Of a stretch of 40,216 nucleotides of DNA, positions 31,905 through 39,848 are shown in pieces. The notes beneath the pieces are model-generated. The model did no database searches. It saw only the letters and a program-made list of their open reading frames with translations, and had not been told where the DNA came from. Within the stretch, counting starts at the first letter, position 1. Each line of letters opens with the position of its first letter. The position numbers and the translations under genes are program-made. Source of the stretch: JACPLA01 sp035291905 (GTDB lineage Bacteria > Bacteroidota > Ignavibacteria > UBA10030); contig DATDRF010000065.1 of NCBI GenBank assembly GCA_035291905.1, positions 1-40,216 on the forward strand, read 5' to 3'.

Positions 31905-33560
31905 ATGGCGAAGATCGGAAAATCTGTCCAGCACGATGATGCGTTCAAGGCGAATATTGCCGCGATGCAGTCGCAGTTTCGGCGCCTGAGCCGCGAGCGC
32001 GAGATGGTGGAGATGGGGGGCGGCAAGGAGGCCCTCGAAAAGCATCGACAGAAAGGAAAGCTTCCTGCCCGTGAGCGGATCAAGAGACTGATCGACCCGG
32101 GCTCATACTTCCTCGAGGTGGGCCTCTTCGCGGCATACGGAATGTACGAGGAGTACGGGGGAGCGCCTTCGTCGGGGACCATTTTTGGTATAGGAAAGAT
32201 TCACGGGCGCGATGCCGTCATTGTAGCAAATGACGCTACCGTCAAAGCCGGCGCCTGGTTCCCGATCACCTGCAAGAAGAATCTCCGGGCCCAGGAGATC
32301 TCAATCGAAAATCGCCTCCCCATCATCTATCTGGTCGACTCTGCCGGTGTCTTCCTTCCTCTTCAGTCTGAAATCTTTCCCGACAAAGAACACTTTGGCC
32401 GAATTTTCCGGAACAACGCAGTGATGTCCTCCATGGGGATCACCCAGATCGCCGCTATCATGGGGCCCTGTGTCGCGGGTGGCGCGTATCTGCCTATCAT
32501 GAGCGATGAGGCGATGATTGTCGACAAGACAGGAAGCGTCTTTCTTGCCGGCTCACATCTCGTCAAAGCTGCAATAGGCGAAGAGATCGACAATGAGGCG
32601 CTTGGAGGCGCTGAGGTCCATTGTGAGATCAGCGGCGTGACCGATCACCGGATGAAGAATGATGAGGCGTGCATCGAGAAGATCCGCTCGATTATGAGCA
32701 AGCTGGGCCGCACGCCGACCGCCGGGTTCGACCGCATTGAACCAAAGGATCCGAAATTCCCGGCCATCGATCTCCACGGTCTCATGCCCGCCGACCGATC
32801 GAAACCCTATGACATGTATCAGGTGCTGGCCCGGATTCTCGACAACAGCGAGCTTGATGAATACAAAGAAGGATTCGGCAAAACAGTCATCACCGGATAC
32901 GGCCGGGTTGACGGCTGGGCGGTTGGGATTGTGGCGAATCAACGTTCAGTGGTGAAGACGAAGAGGGGAGAGATGCAGGTTGGCGGCGTCATCTACAGCG
33001 ACAGTGCCGACAAGGCAACCCGATTCATCATGAACTGCAATCAGAAACGAATCCCGCTTGTCTTCTTTCAGGATGTGACCGGGTTTATGGTGGGAAGCCG
33101 GGCTGAGCAGGGCGGAATCATTAAAGACGGCGCCAAGATGGTCAACGCGGTCGCCAACAGCGTCGTTCCAAAGATCACTTTCATTGTAGGAAACAGCTAC
33201 GGCGCCGGAAACTACGCCATGTGCGGCAAGGCCTATGACCCGAGATTGATCTACGCCTGGCCCTCAGCCCAAATCGCCGTCATGGGGGGAAAGCAATCGA
33301 GCGAAACTCTTCTTGCCATCAAAGTGCAACAAATGAAAAAGGGGGGGAAGGAGATCACGGGCGAACAGCAGCAGAAGCTCCTTTCGGAAATTCAGAATCG
33401 CTACGAATCCGAGCTGGATCCGTTCTTTGCGGCCGCACGGCTGTGGGTCGACGGAATCATAGATCCCGTTGAAACTCGCGCCGTCATTTCACGTGGAATA
33501 GAAGTAGCCAATCAGAATCCGGAGGTTCCCCGGTTCAATCCGGGCGTCCTGCAGACCTAG
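31905..33560 (+). CDS. Acyl-CoA carboxylase carboxyltransferase (beta) subunit, methylcrotonyl-CoA carboxylase-like
   Basis: A 551-residue carboxyltransferase with two crotonase-fold halves. It transfers carboxyl from biotin to an acyl-CoA. Sequence blocks MGPCVAGGAYLPIMSDEA, HLVKAAIGEEIDNEALGGA and VHCEISGVTDHR in the first half, and FQDVTGFMVGSRAEQGGI, GNSYGAGNYAMCGKAYDPR and WPSAQIAVMGG in the second, look most like methylcrotonyl-CoA carboxylase beta, though propionyl-CoA carboxylase cannot be excluded. ATG 31905 has AAGGGA upstream. No biotin carboxylase or biotin carrier gene is in view, so the alpha subunit is encoded elsewhere. Confidence 0.9.
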   Translation: MAKIGKSVQHDDAFKANIAAMQSQFRRLSREREMVEMGGGKEALEKHRQKGKLPARERIKRLIDPGSYFLEVGLFAAYGMYEEYGGAPSSGTIFGIGKIHGRDAVIVANDATVKAGAWFPITCKKNLRAQEISIENRLPIIYLVDSAGVFLPLQSEIFPDKEHFGRIFRNNAVMSSMGITQIAAIMGPCVAGGAYLPIMSDEAMIVDKTGSVFLAGSHLVKAAIGEEIDNEALGGAEVHCEISGVTDHRMKNDEACIEKIRSIMSKLGRTPTAGFDRIEPKDPKFPAIDLHGLMPADRSKPYDMYQVLARILDNSELDEYKEGFGKTVITGYGRVDGWAVGIVANQRSVVKTKRGEMQVGGVIYSDSADKATRFIMNCNQKRIPLVFFQDVTGFMVGSRAEQGGIIKDGAKMVNAVANSVVPKITFIVGNSYGAGNYAMCGKAYDPRLIYAWPSAQIAVMGGKQSSETLLAIKVQQMKKGGKEITGEQQQKLLSEIQNRYESELDPFFAAARLWVDGIIDPVETRAVISRGIEVANQNPEVPRFNPGVLQT

Positions 33561-33568
33561 ACGACGTC

Positions 33569-34315
33569 ATGAAGAAACGAGAATCATATCTCCTTGCCCC
33601 CTTGATTCTCGGAATTGTTTGGATTCTGGTTCTGCCTCCCAACGCCGCTGCACAATGTGACGAAACGGTCCCCGGCGGACTCACATGGGATTTCGACGAA
33701 GGAGATGACGGATTCTCGCTGGGAGATTTTGTCGGAGGGCTCTTCACGCCACAACTGGTGAAGGATACAAGAAGGATCCGCGAGTACGTCCGCGACCCTC
33801 GATTCGGGGAGCTCTTGAAAAGATGCGGCGACCTGCGGGCGGTGGACGGGATATTCCAGAAGGCCCTGAAGATAGCTGAATTCAACATCGGGCGGGCCCT
33901 GTTCCTTGCGATGGTCGGATCTCTTGAACATCAGAATATCGAGGTCGACATGCCTCTGGTCGGCGCCGTCGGACTTCCACTGACATTCGAAGTCGACAGT
34001 CTCTTCAGTGCAAGGCTGAAGAATCTTCCCCGCCGACTCTATCCCGATTCCCCTTCGACGGGGGCGGGCGACATGGACAAGCTCCAACATTTCTTTGGAT
34101 CTGCGTATATTTCTTACATCTCTGGTTCGCCGGAACTTGCCCGAACCATCGGGAACGCGGTGGAATGGGGTGAAGCGAAAATGATCGTGGGCGGTGCGGA
34201 TGACCCGAGAGACAAGAGGGCGAACAGTCAGGGCGAGGCGTTCGGGCACGATCTGATCTATGTCAACACTTTGCTTCCTTCCGACTATCTGACCTTGCCT
34301 GCACAGGACGAATAA
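33569..34315 (+). CDS. Exported protein of unknown function, YfiM/DUF2279-like C-terminus
   Basis: A 248-residue protein with a clear signal peptide (positively charged MKKRE, hydrophobic LLAPLILGIVWILVL, then AAAQC; cleavage likely at residue 29, with cysteine soon after but not a clean lipobox). The middle has no motif I know. The C-terminal part, DKLQHFFGSAYISY...NAVEWGEAKMIVGG...KRANSQGEAFGHDL, has the spaced His/Glu/Asp-Asn pattern seen in YfiM/DUF2279 envelope proteins; that link is tentative. It begins 8 bp after the carboxylase and ends 9 bp before the NtrC-type regulator, so it is likely co-transcribed. Confidence 0.7.
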   Translation: MKKRESYLLAPLILGIVWILVLPPNAAAQCDETVPGGLTWDFDEGDDGFSLGDFVGGLFTPQLVKDTRRIREYVRDPRFGELLKRCGDLRAVDGIFQKALKIAEFNIGRALFLAMVGSLEHQNIEVDMPLVGAVGLPLTFEVDSLFSARLKNLPRRLYPDSPSTGAGDMDKLQHFFGSAYISYISGSPELARTIGNAVEWGEAKMIVGGADDPRDKRANSQGEAFGHDLIYVNTLLPSDYLTLPAQDE

Positions 34316-34324
34316 AGGATCTCT

Positions 34325-35698
34325 ATGGAAACCATTCTGGTCGTTGATGACGAGAAAAGCGTTCGCGACTCGATCAAGATGATCCTGGAGTATGAGAAGT
34401 ATGTGGTCGCCTTTGCCGAGAATGGCCAGCAGGCTCTTCAGAAGATGAGCGGAACCGATCTTGTGCTACTGGATGTCAAGATGGCGGGGATGGACGGGAT
34501 CGAGGTACTTCAAAAGATCCGCGAACGCAATACCGAACTTCCTGTCGTCATGATTTCCGGTCATGGCACCATTGAAACAGCGGTTGAAGCCACGAAGCTG
34601 GGCGCATTTGACTTCCTGCCGAAGCCGCTCGATCGCGATAAACTTGTTATTACAGTTCGGAACGCGCTCCAACAGGGGCGGCTCCAGGCGGAGAACAAGA
34701 AGCTTCAGGAGAGCATCGAAGGGAAGTGGCAGATCATCGGCCAGAGCCCGAAGATCAACGAGATTCTCTCCATGGTTGAACGTGTTGCGCCCACCGATGC
34801 ACGCGTCCTTATCACGGGGGAAAACGGTACGGGGAAAGAACTTGTTGCCCGGGCGATCCACCGTCAGAGCAAACGTTCTTCAAAACCCTTTGTCGAAGTA
34901 AATTGTGCGGCTATTCCGGCGGAGCTTATTGAGTCTGAACTCTTCGGCCATGAAAAAGGATCGTTTACCGGAGCAACGGCTCAGCGAATCGGGAAATTTG
35001 AGCAGGCCGACGGCGGGACGCTGTTCCTTGATGAAATTGGGGACATGAGCCACAACGCCCAGGCGAAGGTGTTGCGGGCATTGGAAGAAGGGACAATCGA
35101 GAGAGTGGGCGGGACAAAGCTGATTTCGGTCGATGTTCGCGTTATTGCGGCCACAAACAAGAACATTCCGGCTGCGATCAAGGCCAACCAATTCAGGGAC
35201 GACCTTTACCACCGGCTTAAAGTCATTCCGATCAACGTTCCGCCGCTGCGGGAACGGCGGGATGATATACCGATTCTCGTCAAGGCATTTGTTGAGGACG
35301 TTTGCACGCGAAACGGGATAGCGGTAAAAACTGTCAGCGACGAGGCGATGCACAAACTGGAAATCCATGAATGGCCCGGTAACATTCGTGAATTGCGAAA
35401 TACTGTGGAGCGCCTTGTAATTTTGTCGCCGGGGACTCAGGTTGATATTTCTCTTCTGGAGCCTGCTCCTCCCGGAGGAGAGGGTGAATTCGAGGGTCTG
35501 CTCGATACCCGCGGGACGTTTCAGGAATTCAAGGAGCGGGCCGAGGCGGCATTCATCAAACGGCAGCTCGACGTCCACAAGTGGAACATTTCAAAAACTG
35601 CCGAAGCGCTCGATATTCAGAGAAGCCATCTCTATACGAAGATGAAGAGGTATGGGTTGATGAAGGAGGGAAGTGAGGATGAAGCAGATTCAGAATAG
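34325..35698 (+). CDS. Sigma-54-dependent response regulator, NtrC family
   Basis: A 457-residue activator with receiver (Asp8/Asp9, phosphoacceptor Asp50 in LVLLDVKMAG, Lys100), AAA+ domain (Walker A GENGTGKE 165-172, sigma-54 contact loop GSFTGA 202-207, Walker B LFLDEIGD, WPGNIRELRN) and a C-terminal Fis-type helix-turn-helix (NISKTAEALDIQRSHLYTKM). All key residues are intact, unlike the other NtrC protein here. The cognate kinase is not adjacent. The last residues (EGSEDEADSE) are acidic and run into a purine-rich non-coding tract. AAAGGA precedes the ATG. Confidence 0.95.
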   Translation: METILVVDDEKSVRDSIKMILEYEKYVVAFAENGQQALQKMSGTDLVLLDVKMAGMDGIEVLQKIRERNTELPVVMISGHGTIETAVEATKLGAFDFLPKPLDRDKLVITVRNALQQGRLQAENKKLQESIEGKWQIIGQSPKINEILSMVERVAPTDARVLITGENGTGKELVARAIHRQSKRSSKPFVEVNCAAIPAELIESELFGHEKGSFTGATAQRIGKFEQADGGTLFLDEIGDMSHNAQAKVLRALEEGTIERVGGTKLISVDVRVIAATNKNIPAAIKANQFRDDLYHRLKVIPINVPPLRERRDDIPILVKAFVEDVCTRNGIAVKTVSDEAMHKLEIHEWPGNIRELRNTVERLVILSPGTQVDISLLEPAPPGGEGEFEGLLDTRGTFQEFKERAEAAFIKRQLDVHKWNISKTAEALDIQRSHLYTKMKRYGLMKEGSEDEADSE

Positions 35699-35910
35699 AC
35701 AGAAGATGATGGTGAAGCCGAGGGAGAGTGCGGAGAAGTATCTGCTGAAGAGGGGAACCCTGAAGAAGAGAATAATGGAAGATGGAAGATGGGGGATGGA
35801 AGATTGGAAAGGGACGCGGAAATGGAGAAGGAATAGGGGAATAATGGAATAATGGAAGATGCAGGAGGGAGGAGGGAGGATGGAAGAGGGACGGGGAGAA
35901 AGAATGATGT
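35699..35910. repeat. Purine-rich degenerate GGAAGATGGA tract
   Basis: The plus strand is almost all A and G with interspersed T, built from degenerate ATGGAAGATGGA-like words and blocks of GGGAGG. Reading frames on the minus strand here are Ser/Pro/Ile/Phe-rich low complexity and not credible genes. Confidence 0.75.
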
Positions 35911-35974
35911 ATGGCAAGTGGTTCCTCTGGGCCAGACGCGCCACACCGCCATGAAAATCGCGGTCGAGAAAGCA

Positions 35975-36014
35975 GGGCGGGCAAGCAACTCGGCGGGCAG
36001 GCATTTCGGCCGAC
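35975..36014. repeat. Shared dispersed repeat (GGCGGGCAGGCATTTCGGCC element)
   Basis: Positions 35996-36014 match 39913-39931 with one mismatch, and 35975-36000 matches the reverse complement of 18945-18974 closely. So one element type is present in at least three intergenic sites of the window. Confidence 0.7.
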
Positions 36015-36073
36015 AGCTAGGTCCTCCCCGCCATTCGTTAAAACGAACGGCTGAAAGACTCGCGTTGCAGCTC

Positions 36074-36092
36074 AATCCCGCACAGCGGGATT
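36074..36092. terminator. Candidate bidirectional hairpin between convergent genes
   Basis: AATCCCGC-ACA-GCGGGATT, an 8-bp perfect stem with 3-nt loop, flanked by two smaller perfect hairpins (TTCGTT-AA-AACGAA at 36034 and TCGATT-TC-AATCGA at 36121). U-runs are weak on both sides. Confidence 0.4.
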
Positions 36093-36158
36093 GTGATTCG
36101 ATTTCAGAGTTCATGAGCCGTCGATTTCAATCGATGGCGGTGCCGGTCCGAGCTGCGG

Positions 36159-38672
36159 TCACATCTCCAGCGTCAGTCCCACCGACGGGAAGAACGGGAT
36201 CATGTCGATACGCTTGCCGGTCGCCCTATCGTAATAGAAGATGTTTCTGCTGCTGTACAGATTGATAAGACTGAAACTGACGGATCCTTTGATGGGGGAA
36301 AAAGAAAAATGGTACGATCCGCCCAGATCAAGCCTGTGATACGGGGGAAGCCTCCCTGCGTTTTTTGAACCCAGAAGCGTGTACGGGATACCGGTTTCAA
36401 ATTGAAACTGGCCGGGAATCGCATTCCTCATCGTCAGACGATCGAAGAATCCGATTGTCTGTGTGAACGGAAATCCCGATCCGTATTCCCACCTGAGAAA
36501 GATATCCGCATTCTCGATTGGTCGCAGAAGGCCGAGCACATTCACGTGATGACGCCGGTCATACCTGGGATAATAGACCACCCCGCCATTATCGATCTTC
36601 GCCCAGCTGAGGGTGTAGGATGCATAAACATCCGTGAATGCCACTTTCGTCCGAACGAGAAATTCAGCGCCGTAAGCATCTTCTTTCCCTGCAATATAAT
36701 CCGGGTCGACGGCGTCAAATTTCTCGCGGTTGTAGTTAAGAAGGGATCCATAGTGTTTGTAATAGACTTCGGAGGAAAGTGAGAGATTATCGTAGAGATT
36801 CCCATCGACGGCCAGGACAAAATGGTCGGCCGACTCTACCGGCCATTTTTCAGGAATCAAGGTCCAGCCCTCGAATGTTGGGATGACGTCGTCCTCATTA
36901 TTGACCGTCATGACCTTCTGCGTATAGTGCCCGTACGAAGCCTTCATCCTCCACCAATCGCTCAATCGATAGGTGAGACTCACACGCGGCTGAAACAGCC
37001 CGTCGGTGTTCCGCCGATAGAAAATGTTTGTCAAATCATTGTTCATGCCCACCGAATAGAGAAATTCCCCCGCGTGCCCTTGGTATTGAAACCATGTCGA
37101 GAAGAACGGGAAGGTTTCGTCCCTTTTCAGCATCACACCGCCTGAGTTCACGAAATCATAGAGGAACCGTGGAAATCCGAATTGAAATCCGAAGAAAACC
37201 GTATTCTCGGATTTCAGATAGGCGGTCGCGTTTGCCCGCAATCCGAAATCGAGGACCTTGGAGGACGTCGGAGCGGTGTTCAGAGCAGGATCAAAACGAC
37301 GTTCTGACTCGAAAGAGCCGTAGTACGTTGCCACCTGGACGAACGTGCGGTCTGCTATCAAGTACGAAGACGATCCCGAAATGGCATGGGTTGTCCACCG
37401 ATAGTCGGGGCTGTAGGGATCGTCGTAGTCGAGGGCGTCAAACGTTGACAGATAGGCCACGTCGAGGCGTTCGTTGCCCCCGCTCAACATCGTCCCCTTT
37501 ACAAACAAGTCGCTGAACGATATAGGTACATCGTCTTTCACAATTTTCCTGAAGGTCGCCTTGGATATGGATCTTCGGCTGTTCGCGAGAAAGGATATCC
37601 CCCGGCCTATCGGGCCTTCAATCTGCACTTTTGCGGAAAGGAGGTTCGCGTGAGCACGGGCAAAGATGCGGTCGTTTCTCGGGTCCTTTGTCGTGATGTT
37701 AACAACGGAAGAGAGTCTCTCGCCAAACTCTGCAGGAAACGCACTCGTGAAAACCTCAACCGATTTGACAATATCCGGGTCGAAGATGCTGAAAATACCG
37801 AGGGCGTGATAAGGATGGTAGATTGTCATGCCATCGAGAAGAATAAGGTTCTGATCTGCAGCACCTCCCCTCACATAGAAGCGTGAACTGACATCACTGG
37901 TCGAGACAATCCCGGGGAGAATCTGAATTGAATGAAACAGATCCTGTTGGGCCGTCACCGGTGTAAGTTTGATTTCCTGCTGACTGAGAACATGGAGGCT
38001 CGTGCTTAATTGTCCCACCCTGCCGCTTCCCGTCCCGGTCACCACAACTTCCTGCATTGTAACTGGTGCCGGAGAAAGCGTAACATCAAGTTCGAGGTCG
38101 GTGGCGGGATCGATAAAAATCGTCAGTGAAACTTTTGCATAGCCAACGGCACTGAAGGCCAGAGTGTTCTCCCTGGACCTCATGTTGGAAAGAAAGTAGA
38201 ATCCGGGGGCATTCGCCGCCGTTCCTTTGTTTTGTCCCACCAGCACGACGTTAGCATAGGGAATCCGTTCGCCTGTCACGCTGTCAGAGACAAATCCGTG
38301 GATACTTGACGGGTTTACCGCCGTCGTGCGCAATCCCCTTTGGTCCTGCGGTTCAAGGGTCGGAACGAGTTCGATTGTTTCCTGCAGATGTTGATTGGCA
38401 ACAACGAATACTCTCATCGATTTTGTCTTATAACCGGAAATATCGACTGAAAGAAGATGAGTGCCGGGCTGCAGATTCGAAAGAAAATAGGTGCCTCTTG
38501 ATGTGGCAGCTTTTGCTTTGCCCTGTCCGACGCGTGTGATGACGGCATAGGGAATGGGTCCTCTGGAGAGGCTGTCGATCACCGTGCCATAAATGTCCGC
38601 ATTCTGTGGCAGAGCCTTGAATGGCAGTAACCAGAGAGCGAGGAGTGCCCCAATGAACGCGTGTCGCTGCAT
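36159..38672 (-). CDS. TonB-dependent outer membrane receptor with two carboxypeptidase-regulatory-like domains
   Basis: An 837-residue outer membrane receptor. A signal peptide (about residues 1-22) is followed by two repeats of a carboxypeptidase D regulatory-like fold: IYGTVIDSLSRGPIPYAVI at about 27 and IHGFVSDSVTGERIPYANV at about 123, each ending in a YFLSN strand. The plug starts at about 208 (QEVVVTGTGSGRVGQLSTS) with RFYVRGGAADQNLILLDGM; a beta-barrel follows, ending FFPSVGLTLEM with a hydrophobic/aromatic pattern. Such receptors take up large nutrients with energy from TonB-ExbBD; the substrate is unknown. It follows the DUF4249 lipoprotein gene by 4 bp. Confidence 0.93.
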   Translation of the reverse strand: MQRHAFIGALLALWLLPFKALPQNADIYGTVIDSLSRGPIPYAVITRVGQGKAKAATSRGTYFLSNLQPGTHLLSVDISGYKTKSMRVFVVANQHLQETIELVPTLEPQDQRGLRTTAVNPSSIHGFVSDSVTGERIPYANVVLVGQNKGTAANAPGFYFLSNMRSRENTLAFSAVGYAKVSLTIFIDPATDLELDVTLSPAPVTMQEVVVTGTGSGRVGQLSTSLHVLSQQEIKLTPVTAQQDLFHSIQILPGIVSTSDVSSRFYVRGGAADQNLILLDGMTIYHPYHALGIFSIFDPDIVKSVEVFTSAFPAEFGERLSSVVNITTKDPRNDRIFARAHANLLSAKVQIEGPIGRGISFLANSRRSISKATFRKIVKDDVPISFSDLFVKGTMLSGGNERLDVAYLSTFDALDYDDPYSPDYRWTTHAISGSSSYLIADRTFVQVATYYGSFESERRFDPALNTAPTSSKVLDFGLRANATAYLKSENTVFFGFQFGFPRFLYDFVNSGGVMLKRDETFPFFSTWFQYQGHAGEFLYSVGMNNDLTNIFYRRNTDGLFQPRVSLTYRLSDWWRMKASYGHYTQKVMTVNNEDDVIPTFEGWTLIPEKWPVESADHFVLAVDGNLYDNLSLSSEVYYKHYGSLLNYNREKFDAVDPDYIAGKEDAYGAEFLVRTKVAFTDVYASYTLSWAKIDNGGVVYYPRYDRRHHVNVLGLLRPIENADIFLRWEYGSGFPFTQTIGFFDRLTMRNAIPGQFQFETGIPYTLLGSKNAGRLPPYHRLDLGGSYHFSFSPIKGSVSFSLINLYSSRNIFYYDRATGKRIDMIPFFPSVGLTLEM

Positions 38673-38676
38673 CGAG

Positions 38677-39639
38677 TTATCTTCTGTTCAATTCAAATGT
38701 CGTCGGCAACACATGTGTTGCTGAATCCACCATATATCCGCCAAAAACCCCGGCGCCGTTCTGAATGTTTGAATAGTTGGGACTATCGAGTCGAGTTGTA
38801 AATGGGTCGTTGAAACCGCTGACTGTGCCATAATAGCCGTAGAGATGTTCTTCAAGCTGAATAAAAAGGAACACAACCTGCTTGAACACCAGTTTGCGAG
38901 GTTGCGTCGAATTGAAGAGGTGGTAGAGAAGAATCAGGTATGCTTCGTTATTGTATTTCTGTTGCACATTAGCTCCCGGATTCCGCAGCACCGGCGAATA
39001 CAGGGCAGTGGCCACGCTCGGCGGTTGCCCTGTCTTGAATCCAACAGGTATTTCCTCCCGAAACTGAACCCAGGTGCTGTCCTCAAGAACTTCATAATCA
39101 AGACATGCTCTGATGCAGTAGCCCTTCGATTCAGTTCGTGCTGTAAGGGTAATGCTTTTGGTGAGAGAGCTTGAGCGGGGGTGATCGAGGAATGACTCTG
39201 TCCCAACGCTGAGGTAATGCACAATTGGAGTGCTAAATGAGGCTGCAAGATTTCCGACGGAAGGCGACTGGATTTGCAGATTGAACGTTCTGCCATAGTT
39301 GACATTGAGTCCGGAGACTGCATAGGCGTGAATGGGAGTTTGGTACCGGCTCGTGTCGGGTCGTTGAAGTGTCGTGTCAACAAGAGTGTAGGTAGTCGTT
39401 CCATCACTGATTGTTACTAGTGCGTCGATTATCGGCTTTTCGACGATTGCGCCCGGCCGGTTCGGATCATAGGTCGTGTACATTCTGACATACTGAGTGG
39501 TCTTATCATTGGCGAGCACAGAATAGACGACCGGAATCTCACTAAAGGGCGCGCGCGGATCAAACGATTGGTCGCAGGACACGGACGCGAGGGCTAAGAG
39601 GGAGAACAAAAGGAGTCGAGGACGGTTCGAGGGTCTCAT
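38677..39639 (-). CDS. DUF4249-like outer membrane lipoprotein
   Basis: A 320-residue lipoprotein: a short basic start, hydrophobic LLLFSLLALASVSC with lipobox cysteine at residue 22, then a mainly beta-strand body. The opening FDPRAPFSEIPVVYSVLAND, the VTISDGTTTYTLVDT stretch, and the GAGVFGGYMVDSATHVLPT ending are in keeping with DUF4249 proteins of Bacteroidota, which are almost always encoded next to a TonB-dependent receptor with a carboxypeptidase-like domain. That is the case here: the receptor begins 4 bp later. It probably sits on the outer membrane and helps receptor function. DUF assignment is from memory of the family pattern. Confidence 0.8.
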   Translation of the reverse strand: MRPSNRPRLLLFSLLALASVSCDQSFDPRAPFSEIPVVYSVLANDKTTQYVRMYTTYDPNRPGAIVEKPIIDALVTISDGTTTYTLVDTTLQRPDTSRYQTPIHAYAVSGLNVNYGRTFNLQIQSPSVGNLAASFSTPIVHYLSVGTESFLDHPRSSSLTKSITLTARTESKGYCIRACLDYEVLEDSTWVQFREEIPVGFKTGQPPSVATALYSPVLRNPGANVQQKYNNEAYLILLYHLFNSTQPRKLVFKQVVFLFIQLEEHLYGYYGTVSGFNDPFTTRLDSPNYSNIQNGAGVFGGYMVDSATHVLPTTFELNRR

Positions 39640-39848
39640 TGCAGTGAGGCAAGTCTAAAACAAGAAGGGCGTTCCCCACCCCCGCTTTTCCAGGATGTAG
39701 ATTGACAATTGCTGTCAATTACATTCCGATACTCGTTTCTAAAGATACTTCATTCCCTGAATGATGGCAATTTCGTTGGGATGAACAGCAAAGAAGAAAG
39801 TGCGAATGGTTCCTAAGAACCGGAGGTGTCGAAGAGATTTGGGATTTG
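39640..39848. other. Upstream region of the lipoprotein-receptor operon
   Basis: About 210 bp that should hold the operon promoter. Apart from the palindrome at 39702-39718 nothing firm is seen. Confidence 0.4.
39702..39718. promoter_or_regulatory. Palindrome TTGACA-N5-TGTCAA upstream of the DUF4249/receptor operon
   Basis: TTGACAATTGCTGTCAA, 6-bp perfect arms with a 5-bp centre, 63 bp upstream of the lipoprotein ATG. It could be an operator for a dimeric regulator of the uptake operon; the arm itself is also a consensus -35. Confidence 0.4.

Larger units (their letters stand above)
35699..36158. other. Convergent intergenic region: purine tract, shared repeat and hairpins
   Basis: A 460-bp gap between the NtrC gene and the TonB-dependent receptor, which point toward each other. 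It has a purine-rich tract (35699-35910), a repeat shared with other places in the window (35975-36014) and three short perfect hairpins (36034-36047, 36074-36092, 36121-36134). No gene is called. Confidence 0.6.

Noticed and set aside
35556..36114. Minus-strand Ser/Pro/Ile-rich proteins
   Set aside because: They are the complement of the purine-rich tract and of the NtrC gene end; low complexity without motifs or ribosome sites.
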